A stretch of 64,000 nt of DNA from Pseudomonas chlororaphis. GTDB taxonomy: Bacteria > Pseudomonadota > Gammaproteobacteria > Pseudomonadales > Pseudomonadaceae. The notes below the pieces were generated by a model. It saw only the letters and a program-made list of their open reading frames with translations, was not told where the DNA came from and made no database searches. A program made the translations under genes and the position numbers. Positions within the stretch are counted from its first letter, which is position 1. The number at the start of each line of letters is the position of its first letter. The stretch spans positions 1 through 64,000 of the forward strand of contig NZ_JSFK01000009.1 in NCBI RefSeq assembly GCF_000783395.1. Reading direction: 5' to 3'. Shown here in pieces: positions 13,979 to 28,274 of the stretch.

Positions 13979-14452
13979 AGCACCGAAAACTGACTGATTA
14001 GTCGTATTAGACGAAAGATGTAGTGCTTGAAAAAAAGCACTACAAAACGTTTGACGGGGTAAAAAAGCGAAGGCATGATGGCCTCGCTCCCGCTAATCAG
14101 AGGCCCTGGCAAGGGCCTTCGAAGCGATGTTCGCACCTACCCCGCGAACCGCTTCGTGTCTGTACCGCCCACAAGGTGTGTTTGACGAGGTTGCCGACTG
14201 GAACGAAGTTGTCCCGAGGGACGGAAGCGTAATTAGGTAACCCGGCTTCACACTGTAGACCGTATAAAGGCCCACGACGCCCGCATGCGCCCGCAGTCCG
14301 CCACTACCTGCTCACTTCCCCTCGAGCCCATCGTTCATCCCGTCGCCTACCCCGCCGAATCCGACTTGACCACCTAAGCTTCTGGTCAGCGAGCGCAGGA
14401 ATTTTCCACCGCAGAACAACTTTTCATAAAAGACGCGACGAGGTTTATCTCC
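13979..14452 (+). promoter_or_regulatory. Structured 5' leader or small RNA region before aceA
   Basis: This is a 474-bp gap without a convincing gene. It opens with a 10-bp hairpin (14019-14044, TGTAGTGCTT and its complement), which may end transcription of the preceding gene. A run of stem-loops follows: about 14067-14087, AGGCCC/GGGCCT at 14101-14118, and CGAAGCG/CGCTTCG at 14120-14156. Two unpaired-looking GGA motifs lie between 14190 and 14230, and a TATAAA is at 14263-14268. The density of stems suggests a regulatory leader or sRNA, but I do not recognise a known family. Confidence 0.4.
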
Positions 14453-15778
14453 ATGGCACTGACACGCGAACAGCAAATTGCAGCCCTCGAAAAAGACTGG
14501 GCTGAAAACCCGCGCTGGAAAGGCGTGACACGCACTTACTCCGCTGCTGACGTCGTCCGTCTGCGTGGCTCGGTTCAACCTGAGCACACCTTTGCAAAAA
14601 TGGGCGCCGACAAGCTGTGGAACCTGGTGACCCAGGGTGCCAAGCCGTCCTTCCGTCCTGAGAAAGATTTCGTCAACTGCATGGGCGCCCTGACCGGCGG
14701 CCAGGCTGTTCAACAGGTTAAAGCCGGTATCCAGGCAATCTACCTGTCGGGCTGGCAAGTGGCTGCGGACAACAACTCCGCAGAATCCATGTACCCGGAC
14801 CAGTCGCTGTACCCGGTGGATTCGGTTCCAACCGTGGTCAAGCGCATCAACAACTCGTTCCGTCGTGCTGACCAGATCCAGTGGAAAGCCGGCAAGAACC
14901 CGGGCGACGATGGCTACATCGACTACTTCGCACCGATCGTGGCTGACGCTGAAGCCGGTTTCGGCGGCGTTCTGAACGCTTACGAGCTGATGAAGAGCAT
15001 GATCGAAGCAGGCGCCGCCGGCGTTCACTTCGAAGACCAACTGGCTTCCGTGAAAAAATGCGGTCACATGGGCGGTAAAGTACTGGTTCCAACTCAGGAA
15101 GCCGTACAGAAGCTGACCGCTGCGCGTCTGGCTGCTGACGTTGCCGGTACCCCGACCATCATCCTGGCCCGTACCGACGCGAACGCTGCTGACCTGCTGA
15201 CTTCCGATTGCGACCCGTACGACCAGCCGTTCGTGACTGGCGAGCGCACTCAGGAAGGTTTCTACAAGGTCCGTGCCGGCCTCGATCAAGCCATCGCCCG
15301 TGGTCTGGCTTACGCGCCGTACGCCGACCTGATCTGGTGCGAAACCGCCAAGCCGGATCTGGACGAAGCTCGTCGCTTCGCCGAAGCGATCAAAAAGGAA
15401 TACCCGGACCAACTGCTGTCGTACAACTGCTCGCCTTCCTTCAACTGGAAGAAAAACCTCGACGACGCGACCATCGCCAAGTTCCAGCGCGAACTGTCCG
15501 CCATGGGCTACAAGCACCAGTTCATTACCCTGGCCGGCATTCACAACATGTGGCACAGCATGTTCAACCTGGCGCACGACTACGCCCGCAACGACATGAC
15601 TGCCTACGTGAAGCTGCAAGAGCAGGAATTCGCTGACGCCGCCAAGGGTTACACCTTCGTGGCTCACCAGCAGGAAGTGGGCACCGGCTACTTCGACGAC
15701 ATGACCACTGTGATCCAGGGTGGCTCGTCCTCGGTAACCGCACTGACCGGTTCGACCGAAGAAGAACAGTTCCACTGA
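14453..15778 (+). CDS. aceA: Isocitrate lyase
   Basis: AceA splits isocitrate into succinate and glyoxylate, the first step of the glyoxylate shunt used for growth on acetate and fatty acids. The 441-residue protein has the family signature [14 protein letters not shown], with the catalytic cysteine, preceded by the FEDQLAS segment. It ends ...EEEQFH, as expected of the proteobacterial enzyme. It competes for isocitrate with icd and idh, encoded about 10 kb upstream. It is monocistronic, with a long leader and its own terminator. Confidence 0.98.
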   Translation: MALTREQQIAALEKDWAENPRWKGVTRTYSAADVVRLRGSVQPEHTFAKMGADKLWNLVTQGAKPSFRPEKDFVNCMGALTGGQAVQQVKAGIQAIYLSGWQVAADNNSAESMYPDQSLYPVDSVPTVVKRINNSFRRADQIQWKAGKNPGDDGYIDYFAPIVADAEAGFGGVLNAYELMKSMIEAGAAGVHFEDQLASVKKCGHMGGKVLVPTQEAVQKLTAARLAADVAGTPTIILARTDANAADLLTSDCDPYDQPFVTGERTQEGFYKVRAGLDQAIARGLAYAPYADLIWCETAKPDLDEARRFAEAIKKEYPDQLLSYNCSPSFNWKKNLDDATIAKFQRELSAMGYKHQFITLAGIHNMWHSMFNLAHDYARNDMTAYVKLQEQEFADAAKGYTFVAHQQEVGTGYFDDMTTVIQGGSSSVTALTGSTEEEQFH

Positions 15779-16338
15779 TTCGACTTCATCTGAGCAAACG
15801 GCCTCTGCGGATCGTATAGAAAGCTAACCGCAGAGCCGCAAAACTGACGCCCCGACTGGTTCGGGGCGTTTTTTTTGCCCCCGGAAAACACACCCTCCCC
15901 TTCGGCAGCTCCTACAGGGATCGGCGTCGTTCGGCCAAAACATTGATCCAGCGCGGTACATCCGTCAGAAAAATCCGCTAAAACGGGCGCCGTCGCTACT
16001 TGCAGTAACGTGCAAGTAAGACAACTTCCCAACTGGCATCCCGTTAAACAGTTACAAAACCACTCCAAACGATATCAATTATCATTTAGCCGCAACTATG
16101 TTCGTTACATTCCCTACAAAACATTATTTGCATAAACCTGCCTAATGCCCGCAACGCATGGGCTGCAGGGCATTGGAGATGCGCTATGTCCTTATTCCAA
16201 TAAATAATTTCGCTATAGGAATTTTACTTGCAGGGTGTTTAGCCATAAAATCAGCGCGATTGATTGCTGCGACATATCGTCACTGCCTATTTCTTTATCA
16301 AGCTCAGAGACCTTTGCTCTCTGTTAAGGATTACCAGC
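15779..16338 (+). promoter_or_regulatory. aceA-nuoA intergenic region with nuo promoter
   Basis: Apart from the aceA terminator near its left end, this 560-bp gap is AT-rich without a credible gene. A good sigma70-type promoter is visible: -35 TTTACT at 16223-16228, a 17-bp spacer, and -10 TAAAAT at 16246-16251. It would give the nuo message a leader of about 80 nt. No clear Anr/FNR box (TTGATnnnnATCAA) was found. Confidence 0.55.
15846..15877 (+). terminator. Terminator after aceA
   Basis: CGCCCCGA pairs with TCGGGGCG around a CTGGT loop and is followed by a run of eight T. Confidence 0.9.
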
Positions 16339-16752
16339 ATGCCCGAAGCGACAGGACTCATGGCCCACAACTGGGGCTTTGCCATTTTCCTTCTGGGTGT
16401 CGTCGGCCTGTGTGCCTTCATGCTTGGCGTCTCCAGCCTCCTTGGGTCAAAAGCCTGGGGCCGCAGCAAAAACGAACCGTTCGAGTCGGGCATGCTACCT
16501 ACCGGTGGCGCCCGCTTGCGGCTCTCAGCCAAATTCTATCTGGTCGCGATGCTCTTCGTGATCTTCGATATCGAAGCCCTCTTTCTCTTTGCATGGTCTG
16601 TGTCCGTCCGCGAAAGCGGCTGGACCGGATTCGTCGAAGCTCTCGTTTTCATAGCAATTCTGTTGGCAGGTCTTGTCTACCTGTTCCGAGTGGGCGCCCT
16701 TGACTGGGCTCCGGAAGCTCGTCGCAAGCGGCAGGCGAAGCTGAAACAATGA
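16339..16752 (+). CDS. nuoA: NADH-quinone oxidoreductase subunit A
   Basis: NuoA is a small membrane subunit of complex I at the junction with the peripheral arm. The start at [14 protein letters not shown] (137 residues) follows TAAGGA, and the longer frame runs into the promoter leader. Three transmembrane helices can be seen (about residues 14-36, 65-85 and 95-115). The conserved loop [24 protein letters not shown] lies between helices 1 and 2, with acidic residues in [11 protein letters not shown]. It is the first gene of the nuoA-N operon. Confidence 0.97.
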   Translation: MPEATGLMAHNWGFAIFLLGVVGLCAFMLGVSSLLGSKAWGRSKNEPFESGMLPTGGARLRLSAKFYLVAMLFVIFDIEALFLFAWSVSVRESGWTGFVEALVFIAILLAGLVYLFRVGALDWAPEARRKRQAKLKQ

Positions 16753-16762
16753 GGCTTTGGCA

Positions 16763-19296
<2,534 letters not shown>

Positions 19297-19298
19297 GC

Positions 19299-19796
19299 AT
19301 GAACAGCACGCTTATCCAGACAGACCGTTTCACCCTCAGTGAAACCGAGCGCTCGGCCATCGAGCACGAGCTGCATCACTACGAAGATCCGCGCGCGGCG
19401 TCGATCGAAGCCCTGAAGATCGTTCAGAAAGAACGCGGCTGGGTGCCGGATGGCGCCTTGTACGCGATCGGCGAGATCCTCGGCATCCCGGCCAGCGACG
19501 TTGAAGGTGTGGCTACTTTCTATAGCCAGATTTTCCGTCAGCCGGTCGGCCGTCACATCATTCGCGTCTGCGACAGCATGGTCTGCTACATCGGCGGCCA
19601 CGAGTCGGTGGTCAGCGAAATCCAGAACAATCTGGGCATCGGCCTGGGTCAGACCACCACCGACGGTCGTTTCACCCTGCTGCCGGTCTGCTGCCTCGGC
19701 AACTGCGACAAGGCACCGGCGCTGATGATCGACGACGACACCTTTGGTGATGTGCAGCCTGCTGGCGTCGCCAAACTGCTCGAGGGCTACGTATGA
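19299..19796 (+). CDS. nuoE: NADH-quinone oxidoreductase subunit E
   Basis: NuoE binds the [2Fe-2S] cluster N1a beside the NADH/FMN site in NuoF. In the 165-residue product the four ligands fall in two pairs: CDSMVC (CxxxxC) and the later CCLGNC segment ([13 protein letters not shown]). It starts two bases after the nuoCD stop and overlaps nuoF by four bases (ATGA). Confidence 0.97.
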   Translation: MNSTLIQTDRFTLSETERSAIEHELHHYEDPRAASIEALKIVQKERGWVPDGALYAIGEILGIPASDVEGVATFYSQIFRQPVGRHIIRVCDSMVCYIGGHESVVSEIQNNLGIGLGQTTTDGRFTLLPVCCLGNCDKAPALMIDDDTFGDVQPAGVAKLLEGYV

Positions 19797-21148
19797 CCCT
19801 GACATCTTTCGGTCCTGCCAACCGCATTCAGCGTTCGGCCGAGACTCACCCGCTGACCTGGCGTCTGCGTGACGACGGCGAAGCCGTGTGGCTCGACGAG
19901 TACCAGGCCAAGAACGGTTACGCTGCTGCGCGCAAAGCCTTCGCCGACATGGATCAGGACGCCATCGTCCAGACCGTGAAAGACGCCGGCCTCAAAGGTC
20001 GCGGCGGTGCAGGCTTCCCCACTGGCGTGAAGTGGGGCCTGATGCCCAAGGACGAATCCATCAACATCCGCTACCTGCTGTGCAACGCGGACGAGATGGA
20101 GCCGAACACCTGGAAAGACCGCATGCTGATGGAGCAACTGCCCCATCTGCTGATCGAAGGCATGCTGATCAGTGCTCGCGCGCTGAAAACCTACCGTGGC
20201 TACATCTTCCTGCGTGGCGAATACACCACCGCCGCCAAGCACCTCAACCGTGCCGTGGAAGAAGCCAAGGCAGCGGGCCTGCTGGGCAAGAACATTCTCG
20301 GCAGCGGCTTCGATTTCGAGCTGTTCGTCCACACCGGCGCCGGGCGTTACATCTGCGGTGAAGAAACCGCACTGATCAACTCCCTCGAAGGCCGCCGCGC
20401 CAACCCGCGCTCCAAGCCGCCCTTCCCTGCCGCTGTTGGCGTGTGGGGCAAGCCGACCTGCGTGAACAACGTGGAAACCCTGTGCAACGTGCCGGCGATC
20501 ATTGCCGACGGCGTTGACTGGTACAAATCGTTGGCCCGCGAAGGCAGCGAAGACATGGGCACCAAGCTCATGGGCTTCTCCGGCAAAGTCAAAAACCCGG
20601 GCCTGTGGGAATTGCCATTCGGCGTTACCGGTCGCGAGTTGTTCGAAGACTACGCCGGCGGCATGCGCGACGGCTTCAAACTCAAGGCTTGGCAGCCAGG
20701 TGGCGCCGGTACCGGTTTCCTTCTGCCAGAACACCTCGACGCGCAAATGTATGCCGGCGGCATCGCCAAAGTGGGCACCCGTATGGGTACCGGCCTGGCC
20801 ATGGCGGTGGATGACAGCGTCAACATGGTCTCCTTGCTGCGCAACATGGAGCAGTTCTTCGCTCGCGAGTCGTGCGGTTTCTGCACCCCGTGCCGCGATG
20901 GTTTGCCATGGAGCGTCAAGCTCTTGATGGCCATCGAACAAGGCCGCGGTCAGCCGGGCGATATCGAGACCCTGCTGGGTCTGGTCAACTTCCTCGGCCC
21001 GGGCAAGACCTTCTGTGCTCACGCACCGGGTGCCGTGGAACCGTTGGGCAGTGCCATCAAATACTTCCGTCCAGAGTTCGAAGCCGGTATCGCGCCAGTC
21101 AGCGCCGCCGTCCCGCCTCTGGCAAGGCCGATCGTAATCGGCGCGTAA
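19793..21148 (+). CDS. nuoF: NADH-quinone oxidoreductase subunit F
   Basis: NuoF holds FMN and the N3 [4Fe-4S] cluster and oxidises NADH. The 451-residue protein shows the glycine-rich FMN/NADH-binding [17 protein letters not shown], the second glycine-rich [18 protein letters not shown], and the cluster motif [12 protein letters not shown] with its distal Cys in [11 protein letters not shown]. After this gene there is a 136-bp gap containing a strong hairpin, the longest gap in the operon. Confidence 0.97.
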   Translation: MTLTSFGPANRIQRSAETHPLTWRLRDDGEAVWLDEYQAKNGYAAARKAFADMDQDAIVQTVKDAGLKGRGGAGFPTGVKWGLMPKDESINIRYLLCNADEMEPNTWKDRMLMEQLPHLLIEGMLISARALKTYRGYIFLRGEYTTAAKHLNRAVEEAKAAGLLGKNILGSGFDFELFVHTGAGRYICGEETALINSLEGRRANPRSKPPFPAAVGVWGKPTCVNNVETLCNVPAIIADGVDWYKSLAREGSEDMGTKLMGFSGKVKNPGLWELPFGVTGRELFEDYAGGMRDGFKLKAWQPGGAGTGFLLPEHLDAQMYAGGIAKVGTRMGTGLAMAVDDSVNMVSLLRNMEQFFARESCGFCTPCRDGLPWSVKLLMAIEQGRGQPGDIETLLGLVNFLGPGKTFCAHAPGAVEPLGSAIKYFRPEFEAGIAPVSAAVPPLARPIVIGA

Positions 21149-21156
21149 ACGCTTAA

Positions 21157-21186
21157 AAAGGCGAAGGGTCCGTGCCCTTCGCCTTT
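21157..21186. terminator. Intra-operon hairpin between nuoF and nuoG
   Basis: A perfect 12-bp stem (AAAGGCGAAGGG and its complement, 6-nt loop) lies 9 bp after the nuoF stop. On the plus strand only three T follow, so termination would be partial. On the minus strand five T follow. It may tune nuoG-N expression, protect the upstream mRNA, or block antisense transcription. Confidence 0.55.
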
Positions 21187-21284
21187 CGTCCGATGACGCC
21201 TTTCGGGGCTGACTGGATTCGGACGGATAACAAGATTCCATTAGCCACGCCCGCTGACACCGGGCCAACGAAGACCTTTGAACC

Positions 21285-23999
21285 ATGGCCACTATCCACG
21301 TAGACGGCAAAGCGCTCGAAGTCGACGGGGCAGACAACCTGTTACAGGCATGTCTGTCGCTGGGCCTCGACATCCCTTATTTCTGCTGGCACCCCGCGCT
21401 CGGTAGCGTCGGGGCTTGCCGCCAGTGCGCGGTCAAGCAGTACACCGACGAGAACGACACCCGTGGTCGCATCGTCATGTCCTGCATGACCCCGGCCACC
21501 GACAACACCTGGATCTCCATCGAAGATGAAGAATCCAAGGCGTTCCGCGCCAGTGTTGTTGAATGGCTGATGACCAACCACCCGCACGACTGCCCTGTGT
21601 GCGAAGAAGGCGGTCATTGCCACCTGCAAGACATGACCGTGATGACCGGCCACAACGAGCGCCGTTATCGCTTCACCAAACGCACCCACCAGAACCAGCA
21701 ACTGGGCCCGTTCATTTCCCACGAAATGAACCGCTGCATCGCTTGCTACCGCTGCGTGCGTTTCTACAAGGATTACGCTGGCGGCACCGACCTCGGTGTG
21801 TTCGGCGCCCACGACAACGTGTACTTCGGTCGCGTTGAAGACGGCACCCTCGAAAGCGAGTTCTCCGGCAACCTCACCGAGGTCTGCCCGACCGGTGTGT
21901 TCACCGACAAGACTCACTCCGAGCGCTACAACCGCAAGTGGGACATGCAGTTCGCGCCGAGCATCTGCCATGGCTGCTCGAGCGGTTGCAACATCTCCCC
22001 GGGCGAGCGTTACGGCGAACTGCGTCGCATCGAAAACCGTTTCAACGGTTCGGTGAACCAGTACTTCCTGTGCGACCGTGGCCGTTTCGGTTATGGCTAC
22101 GTCAACCGCACCGACCGTCCACGTCAGCCGCTGCTGGCCGACGGCACCAAGCTCGGTCTGGATGCCGCGCTGGATAAAGCCGCTGACCTGCTGCGCGGTC
22201 GCAACATCGTCGGTATCGGTTCGCCGCGTGCCAGCCTCGAAAGCAACTACGCGTTGCGTGAACTGGTCGGCGCCGAGCACTTCTACTCGGGTATCGAAGC
22301 CTCCGAACTGGAACGCATCCGTCTGGTCCTGCAAGTGCTGAAAGACAGCCCGCTGCCAGTGCCGAACATGCGCGACATCGAAGACCACGACGCGATTTTC
22401 GTGCTCGGTGAAGACCTGACCCAGACCGCCGCCCGTGTGGCGCTGTCGCTGCGTCAATCGGTCAAAGGCAAAGCTGAAGACATGGCTGAAGCCATGCGCG
22501 TTCAGCCTTGGCTCGACGCCGCCGTGAAGAACATCGGTCAGCACGCGCTGAACCCGCTGTTCATCGCCAGCCTGGCGGAAACCAAGCTCGACGACATCGC
22601 TGAAGAATGCGTACACGCTGCTCCGGATGACTTGGCACGCATCGGTTTTGCCGTTGCTCACGCACTGGATGCCAGCGCCCCAGCCGTTGAAGGTCTGGAC
22701 GCTGAAGCACTGGACCTGGCCAAGCGCATCGCTGATGCCCTGCTCGCTGCAAAACGTCCGCTGATCATCGCCGGTACTTCGCTGGGCTCCAAAGCCTTGA
22801 TCGAAGCCGCGGCGAACATCGCCAAAGCCCTGAAGCTGCGCGAGAAGAACGGTTCGATCAGCCTGATCGTGCCGGAAGCCAACAGCCTTGGTCTGGCCAT
22901 GCTCGGTGGCGAATCGGTCGACGCTGCGCTGCAAGCCGTCATCGACGGCAAGGCTGACGCGATCGTTGTGCTGGAAAACGATCTGTACACCCGCACCGCC
23001 AAAGAGAAGGTCGATGCTGCACTGAACGCTGCGCAAGTGGTGATCGTTGCTGATCATCAGAAGACGGCTACCAGCGACCGCGCACATCTGGTGCTGCCAG
23101 CGGCGAGCTTCGCTGAAGGCGACGGTACGCTGGTCAGCCAGGAAGGCCGCGCCCAGCGCTTCTTCCAGGTTTTCGACCCGCAATACATGGACGCGAGCAT
23201 TCTGGTTCACGAAGGCTGGCGCTGGCTGCACGCCCTGCGCGCGACCCTGCTGAACCAGCCGATCGACTGGACGCAACTCGACCACGTCACCGCTGCCGTT
23301 GCTTCGAGCACCGAGCAACTGGCGCGTATCGTCGACGCTGCACCATCGGCGGCGTTCCGCATCAAGGGTCTGAAACTGGCGCGTGAGCCGCTGCGTTATT
23401 CCGGTCGCACCGCGATGCGCGCCGACATCAGCGTTCACGAACCGCGCACCCCGCAAGACAAAGACACCGCGTTCGCCTTCTCCATGGAAGGTTACTCGGG
23501 CTCTGCCGAACCGCGTCAGCAAGTGCCATTTGCATGGTCGCCGGGCTGGAACTCGCCACAAGCGTGGAACAAGTTCCAGGACGAAGTCGGTGGTCACATC
23601 CGTGCAGGCGACCCAGGCACCCGCCTGATCGAAAGCACCGGCGATTCGCTGAACTGGTTCGCTGCAGCACCGCGCGCATTCAACCCGGCGCCGGGCACCT
23701 GGCAAGCCGTGCCGTTCTTCCACCTGTTCGGCAGCGAAGAAAACTCTTCGAAAGCCGCGCCGGTTCAAGAGCGCATTCCGGCTCCATACGTGGCGCTGGC
23801 CAAGTCGGAAGCGGATCGTCTGGGCGTCAACGACGGTGCCCTGCTGAGCCTGAACGTGGCCGGTCAGACCCTGCGTCTGCCGCTGCGTATCAATGAAGAA
23901 CTGGGCGCCGGTCTGGTGGCATTGCCTGCGGGCATCGCCGGCATTCCACCGGCATTCGCCGGCGTATCCGTCGACGGTCTGCAGGAGGCAGCGCAATGA
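21285..23999 (+). CDS. nuoG: NADH-quinone oxidoreductase subunit G
   Basis: NuoG is the largest peripheral-arm subunit and carries several iron-sulfur clusters of the electron chain. The 904-residue protein starts with a ferredoxin-like [2Fe-2S] domain ([18 protein letters not shown]). The His-containing cluster motif follows ([18 protein letters not shown]), then CIACYRC with its distal Cys (N4/N5), and the CHGCSSGC segment of the extra N7-type cluster seen in E. coli-like enzymes. The remaining roughly 600 residues are a molybdopterin-oxidoreductase-like domain that has lost its cofactor role. It overlaps nuoH by four bases. Confidence 0.97.
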   Translation: MATIHVDGKALEVDGADNLLQACLSLGLDIPYFCWHPALGSVGACRQCAVKQYTDENDTRGRIVMSCMTPATDNTWISIEDEESKAFRASVVEWLMTNHPHDCPVCEEGGHCHLQDMTVMTGHNERRYRFTKRTHQNQQLGPFISHEMNRCIACYRCVRFYKDYAGGTDLGVFGAHDNVYFGRVEDGTLESEFSGNLTEVCPTGVFTDKTHSERYNRKWDMQFAPSICHGCSSGCNISPGERYGELRRIENRFNGSVNQYFLCDRGRFGYGYVNRTDRPRQPLLADGTKLGLDAALDKAADLLRGRNIVGIGSPRASLESNYALRELVGAEHFYSGIEASELERIRLVLQVLKDSPLPVPNMRDIEDHDAIFVLGEDLTQTAARVALSLRQSVKGKAEDMAEAMRVQPWLDAAVKNIGQHALNPLFIASLAETKLDDIAEECVHAAPDDLARIGFAVAHALDASAPAVEGLDAEALDLAKRIADALLAAKRPLIIAGTSLGSKALIEAAANIAKALKLREKNGSISLIVPEANSLGLAMLGGESVDAALQAVIDGKADAIVVLENDLYTRTAKEKVDAALNAAQVVIVADHQKTATSDRAHLVLPAASFAEGDGTLVSQEGRAQRFFQVFDPQYMDASILVHEGWRWLHALRATLLNQPIDWTQLDHVTAAVASSTEQLARIVDAAPSAAFRIKGLKLAREPLRYSGRTAMRADISVHEPRTPQDKDTAFAFSMEGYSGSAEPRQQVPFAWSPGWNSPQAWNKFQDEVGGHIRAGDPGTRLIESTGDSLNWFAAAPRAFNPAPGTWQAVPFFHLFGSEENSSKAAPVQERIPAPYVALAKSEADRLGVNDGALLSLNVAGQTLRLPLRINEELGAGLVALPAGIAGIPPAFAGVSVDGLQEAAQ

Positions 24000-25003
24000 C
24001 CTGGTTCACCCCTGAAGTGATCGATGTGATCCTCTCGGTCGTCAAAGCCATCGTGATTCTGCTGGCCGTTGTGGTGGCAGGCGCGTTGCTCAGCTTTGTC
24101 GAACGTCGCCTGCTGGGCTGGTGGCAGGACCGTTACGGTCCGAACCGCGTTGGCCCGTTCGGTATGTTCCAGATCGCCGCCGACATGCTGAAGATGTTCT
24201 TCAAGGAAGACTGGACTCCGCCGTTTGCCGACAAGGTGATCTTCACTTTGGCGCCGGTGGTGGCGATGTCGGCCTTGCTGATCGCCTTTGCGATCATCCC
24301 GATCACCCCGACCTGGGGCGTCGCGGATCTGAACATCGGCCTGCTGTTCTTCTTCGCCATGGCCGGTCTGTCGGTCTACGCGGTGCTGTTCGCCGGCTGG
24401 TCGAGTAACAACAAGTTCGCCCTGCTCGGCAGCTTGCGTGCCTCGGCGCAGACCGTGTCCTACGAAGTGTTCATGGGCCTGGCCCTGATGGGCATCGTGG
24501 TTCAGGTCGGCTCGTTCAACATGCGCGACATCGTCGAGTACCAGGCGCAGAACCTGTGGTTCATCATTCCGCAGTTCTTCGGCTTCTGTACTTTCTTCAT
24601 CGCTGGCGTCGCCGTGACTCACCGTCACCCGTTCGACCAGCCGGAAGCAGAACAGGAACTGGCCGACGGTTACCACATTGAATACGCCGGTATGAAATGG
24701 GGCATGTTCTTCGTCGGTGAATACATCGGCATCATCCTGATCTCGGCGCTGCTGGTCACCCTGTTCTTCGGTGGCTGGCACGGTCCGTTCGGCATTCTGC
24801 CGCAACTGGCCTTCGTCTGGTTCGCACTGAAGACCGCGTTTTTCATCATGCTGTTCATCCTGCTGCGCGCTTCCATTCCGCGTCCGCGTTATGACCAGGT
24901 GATGGATTTCAGCTGGAAATTCTGCCTGCCACTGACCCTGATCAATTTGCTGGTGACCGCTGCAGTCGTGTTGTGGAACACGCCTGCAGTCGCGGTTCAG
25001 TGA
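23996..25003 (+). CDS. nuoH: NADH-quinone oxidoreductase subunit H
   Basis: NuoH is the membrane subunit that forms the entry of the quinone channel (335 residues, about eight helices). Conserved complex-I segments visible are [19 protein letters not shown] near the N-terminus and the charged loop [20 protein letters not shown], which contributes to coupling. The start overlaps the nuoG stop (ATGA). The last conserved motif [13 protein letters not shown] is a variant of the usual RGTxPRxRYDQLM. Confidence 0.97.
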   Translation: MTWFTPEVIDVILSVVKAIVILLAVVVAGALLSFVERRLLGWWQDRYGPNRVGPFGMFQIAADMLKMFFKEDWTPPFADKVIFTLAPVVAMSALLIAFAIIPITPTWGVADLNIGLLFFFAMAGLSVYAVLFAGWSSNNKFALLGSLRASAQTVSYEVFMGLALMGIVVQVGSFNMRDIVEYQAQNLWFIIPQFFGFCTFFIAGVAVTHRHPFDQPEAEQELADGYHIEYAGMKWGMFFVGEYIGIILISALLVTLFFGGWHGPFGILPQLAFVWFALKTAFFIMLFILLRASIPRPRYDQVMDFSWKFCLPLTLINLLVTAAVVLWNTPAVAVQ

Positions 25004-25014
25004 GGATTTGACCC

Positions 25015-25563
25015 ATGTTCAAATATATTGGCGACATCGTTAAGGGTACTGGTACCCAGTTGCGCAGCCTGGTCATGGTCTTCGGCCATGGCTTTCGCAA
25101 GCGCGACACCCTGCAATACCCGGAAGAGGCGGTCTACCTGCCACCACGCTACCGTGGTCGCATCGTCCTGACCCGCGACCCCGATGGCGAAGAGCGTTGC
25201 GTAGCCTGCAACCTCTGCGCCGTGGCTTGCCCGGTGGGTTGCATCTCGCTGCAGAAAGCTGAAACCGAAGACGGTCGCTGGTACCCGGACTTCTTCCGTA
25301 TCAACTTCTCGCGCTGCATTTTCTGCGGTCTCTGCGAGGAAGCCTGTCCGACCACCGCGATCCAGCTGACACCGGATTTCGAGATGGCCGAGTTCAAACG
25401 TCAGGACCTGGTGTACGAGAAAGAAGATCTGTTGATCTCCGGCCCCGGCAAAAACCCTGATTACAACTTCTATCGTGTTGCAGGTATGGCAATCGCTGGC
25501 AAGCCGAAAGGCTCCGCGCAGAACGAAGCCGAACCGATCAACGTGAAGAGCTTGCTGCCTTAA
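25015..25563 (+). CDS. nuoI: NADH-quinone oxidoreductase subunit I
   Basis: NuoI is the 8Fe ferredoxin subunit carrying clusters N6a and N6b that lead to N2. Its 182 residues contain two complete CxxCxxCxxxCP motifs, [12 protein letters not shown] and [12 protein letters not shown]. An N-terminal amphipathic segment docks it to the membrane arm. It follows nuoH by 11 bp. Confidence 0.97.
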   Translation: MFKYIGDIVKGTGTQLRSLVMVFGHGFRKRDTLQYPEEAVYLPPRYRGRIVLTRDPDGEERCVACNLCAVACPVGCISLQKAETEDGRWYPDFFRINFSRCIFCGLCEEACPTTAIQLTPDFEMAEFKRQDLVYEKEDLLISGPGKNPDYNFYRVAGMAIAGKPKGSAQNEAEPINVKSLLP

Positions 25564-25572
25564 GGAAGAACG

Positions 25573-26073
25573 ATGGAATTCGCTTTCTATTTCGCATCGG
25601 GTATCGCTGTTGTGTCCACGCTTCGCGTAGTCACCAACACCAACCCTGTGCACGCCCTGCTCTACCTGATCATCTCGTTGATCGCCGTGGCCATGACCTT
25701 CTTCGCACTCGGCGCACCGTTCGCCGGCGTGCTCGAAGTGATCGCCTACGCCGGCGCCATCATGGTGCTGTTCGTGTTCGTGGTGATGATGCTCAACCTC
25801 GGCCCGGCCTCGGTTCAGCAAGAACGCGTCTGGCTCAAGCCCGGCATCTGGGCTGGCCCTGTGATTCTCGCCGCGCTGCTGCTGGCCGAACTGCTGTATG
25901 TGCTGTTCGCTCACCAGAGCGGTCAGGCCATCGGCCACACCACCGTAGACGCGAAAGCCGTGGGCATCAGCCTGTTCGGCCCGTACCTGCTGGTGGTCGA
26001 ACTCGCCTCGATGCTGCTGCTTGCTGCAGCCGTCACGGCGTTCCATTTGGGCCGTAACGAGGCGAAGGAGTAA
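25573..26073 (+). CDS. nuoJ: NADH-quinone oxidoreductase subunit J
   Basis: NuoJ is a five-helix membrane subunit (166 residues), hydrophobic throughout. It has the conserved [20 protein letters not shown] helix (TM3), whose bulge and glutamate take part in proton coupling. Spacing to its neighbours is 9 and 3 bp. Confidence 0.96.
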   Translation: MEFAFYFASGIAVVSTLRVVTNTNPVHALLYLIISLIAVAMTFFALGAPFAGVLEVIAYAGAIMVLFVFVVMMLNLGPASVQQERVWLKPGIWAGPVILAALLLAELLYVLFAHQSGQAIGHTTVDAKAVGISLFGPYLLVVELASMLLLAAAVTAFHLGRNEAKE

Positions 26074-26076
26074 GAC

Positions 26077-26385
26077 ATGCCTGCTATCCCTCTCGAACAT
26101 GGTCTGGCGGTCGCCGGCATCCTGTTCTGCCTTGGTCTGGTCGGCCTGATGGTCCGCCGCAACATTTTGTTCGTGTTGATGAGTCTGGAAGTGATGATGA
26201 ACGCCTCTGCGTTGGCGTTCATTGTTGCAGGCGCCCGTTGGGGCCAGCCGGATGGACAGATCATGTTCATCTTGGTGATCAGCCTTGCAGCTGCCGAGGC
26301 CAGTATTGGTCTGGCGATCCTGCTGCAACTGTATCGCCGCTTCCACACGCTCGATATCGACGCTGCCAGTGAGATGCGCGGATGA
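26077..26385 (+). CDS. nuoK: NADH-quinone oxidoreductase subunit K
   Basis: NuoK is a three-helix subunit (102 residues) homologous to MrpC. The two buried glutamates of the proton path are visible in [11 protein letters not shown] and [12 protein letters not shown]. Its end overlaps the nuoL start by four bases. Confidence 0.97.
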   Translation: MPAIPLEHGLAVAGILFCLGLVGLMVRRNILFVLMSLEVMMNASALAFIVAGARWGQPDGQIMFILVISLAAAEASIGLAILLQLYRRFHTLDIDAASEMRG

Positions 26386-28235
26386 ATCTTATCTTTCTGA
26401 CTTTCGTATTCCCTCTGATCGGTTTCCTGCTCCTGTCGTTCTCCCGTGGACGCTGGTCGGAAAACCTCTCGGCGCTGATCGGCGTGGGTTCCATTGGCTT
26501 GTCGGCGATCGTCGCCGCCTACGTCATCTGGCAATTCAACGTCGCACCTCCCGAAGGCGGTCACTACACCCTGGTACTGTGGAAGTGGATGGCGGTCGAA
26601 GGCTTCAAGCCTGACTTCGCCCTCTACGTCGACGGCCTGTCGATCACCATGCTCGGCGTGGTGGTGGGCGTGGGTTTCCTGATCCACCTGTTCGCGTCCT
26701 GGTACATGCGCGGCGAAGCGGGCTACTCGCGCTTCTTCTCGTACACCAACCTGTTTATCGCCAGCATGCTGTTCCTGGTACTCGGCGATAACCTGTTGTT
26801 CCTGTACTTCGGCTGGGAAGGCGTGGGCCTGTGCTCGTACCTGTTGATCGGTTTCTACTACAGCAACCGCAACAACGGTAACGCCGCACTCAAAGCCTTC
26901 ATCGTGACCCGAATCGGCGACGTGTTCATGGCCATCGGCCTGTTCATCCTGTTCCAGCAAGTGGGCACGCTGAACATCCAGGAACTGCTGGTGCTGGCAC
27001 CGCAGAAATTCCAGGTCGGCGACTTCTGGATCACCTTGGCAACCTTGATGCTGCTGGGTGGTGCAGTCGGTAAATCGGCACAACTGCCGCTGCAAACCTG
27101 GCTCGCGGACGCGATGGCCGGCCCGACCCCGGTTTCGGCACTGATCCACGCCGCAACCATGGTGACTGCCGGTGTTTACCTGATCGCCCGTACCCACGGC
27201 CTGTTCACCCTGGCGCCGGAAATCCTCCATCTGGTCGGCATCGTTGGTGGTGTGACCCTGGTACTGGCCGGTTTCGCCGCGCTGGTACAAACCGACATCA
27301 AACGTATCCTCGCCTACTCGACCATGAGCCAGATCGGCTACATGTTCCTGGCGCTGGGCGTTGGCGCCTGGGATGGCGCGATTTTCCACTTGATGACCCA
27401 CGCCTTCTTCAAGGCCCTGCTGTTCCTTGCTTCCGGTGCGGTGATCGTTGCCTGCCACCACGAGCAGAACATCTTCAAGATGGGCGGTCTGTGGAAAAAA
27501 CTGCCACTGGCCTACGCCAGCTTCATCGTCGGCGGCGCGGCACTGGCTGCCCTGCCACTGGTCACCGCAGGCTTCTACTCCAAGGACGAAATCCTTTGGG
27601 AAGCGTTCGCCAGCGGCAACCACGGTCTGCTCTACGCAGGTCTGGTCGGCGCGTTCATGACGTCGCTGTACACCTTCCGCCTGATCTTCATCACGTTCCA
27701 CGGTGAAGCCAAGACTGAAGCCCACGCCGGTCACGGCATTGCTCACTGGCTGCCATTGTCGGTGCTGATCGTATTGTCCACCGCCATTGGCGCGATGATC
27801 GTTCCGCCACTGCACGGCGTACTGCCAGAAAGCGTTGGCCATGCCGGTGGCGAAGCCAAGCACAGTCTGGAAATCGCGTCGGGCGCCATCGCCCTGGCCG
27901 GTATCCTGCTGGCAGCGCTGCTGTTCCTCGGCAAGCGTCGCTTCGTCACGGCGATCGCCAACAGCGGCATCGGCCGTTTCCTTTCGGCCTGGTGGTTCGC
28001 TGCCTGGGGCTTCGATTGGATCTACGACAAACTGTTCGTCAAGCCTTACCTGGCGATCAGCCACGTACTGCGCAAAGACCCGCTCGACCAGACCATCGGT
28101 CTGATCCCGCGTATGGCCAAGGGTGGTCACACCGCCCTGAGCCGCACCGAGACCGGTCAACTGCGTTGGTACGCTGCTTCGATGGCTGCTGGTGCCGTGC
28201 TGGTTATCGGCGCCATCGTGCTGGTAGCGGTCTGA
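26382..28235 (+). CDS. nuoL: NADH-quinone oxidoreductase subunit L (antiporter-like)
   Basis: NuoL is the distal antiporter-like proton-pumping subunit, with a long lateral helix that spans the membrane arm. The 617 residues contain the TM5 glutamate in [21 protein letters not shown] sequence (here [17 protein letters not shown]), the TM7 lysine region [20 protein letters not shown], and [16 protein letters not shown]. The C-terminal end forms the lateral helix and its anchor. Confidence 0.97.
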   Translation: MNLIFLTFVFPLIGFLLLSFSRGRWSENLSALIGVGSIGLSAIVAAYVIWQFNVAPPEGGHYTLVLWKWMAVEGFKPDFALYVDGLSITMLGVVVGVGFLIHLFASWYMRGEAGYSRFFSYTNLFIASMLFLVLGDNLLFLYFGWEGVGLCSYLLIGFYYSNRNNGNAALKAFIVTRIGDVFMAIGLFILFQQVGTLNIQELLVLAPQKFQVGDFWITLATLMLLGGAVGKSAQLPLQTWLADAMAGPTPVSALIHAATMVTAGVYLIARTHGLFTLAPEILHLVGIVGGVTLVLAGFAALVQTDIKRILAYSTMSQIGYMFLALGVGAWDGAIFHLMTHAFFKALLFLASGAVIVACHHEQNIFKMGGLWKKLPLAYASFIVGGAALAALPLVTAGFYSKDEILWEAFASGNHGLLYAGLVGAFMTSLYTFRLIFITFHGEAKTEAHAGHGIAHWLPLSVLIVLSTAIGAMIVPPLHGVLPESVGHAGGEAKHSLEIASGAIALAGILLAALLFLGKRRFVTAIANSGIGRFLSAWWFAAWGFDWIYDKLFVKPYLAISHVLRKDPLDQTIGLIPRMAKGGHTALSRTETGQLRWYAASMAAGAVLVIGAIVLVAV

Positions 28236-28274
28236 TATGAACCTTGCGAATTTGCGAAAGGAAACGAGCCCGTC

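Noticed and set aside
14023..14232. 69-residue open frame in the aceA leader
   Set aside because: It begins inside a hairpin, lacks a good ribosome site and has no family resemblance. The DNA is better explained as structured RNA.
16158..16703. 181-residue open frame overlapping nuoA
   Set aside because: It is a different frame over the nuo promoter and nuoA, without conserved features.
21342..23996. 884-residue antisense frame over nuoG, and similar long frames opposite clpA, aceA, nuoCD, nuoF, nuoL and czcA
   Set aside because: All lie opposite strongly conserved genes and lack recognisable domains or ribosome sites.
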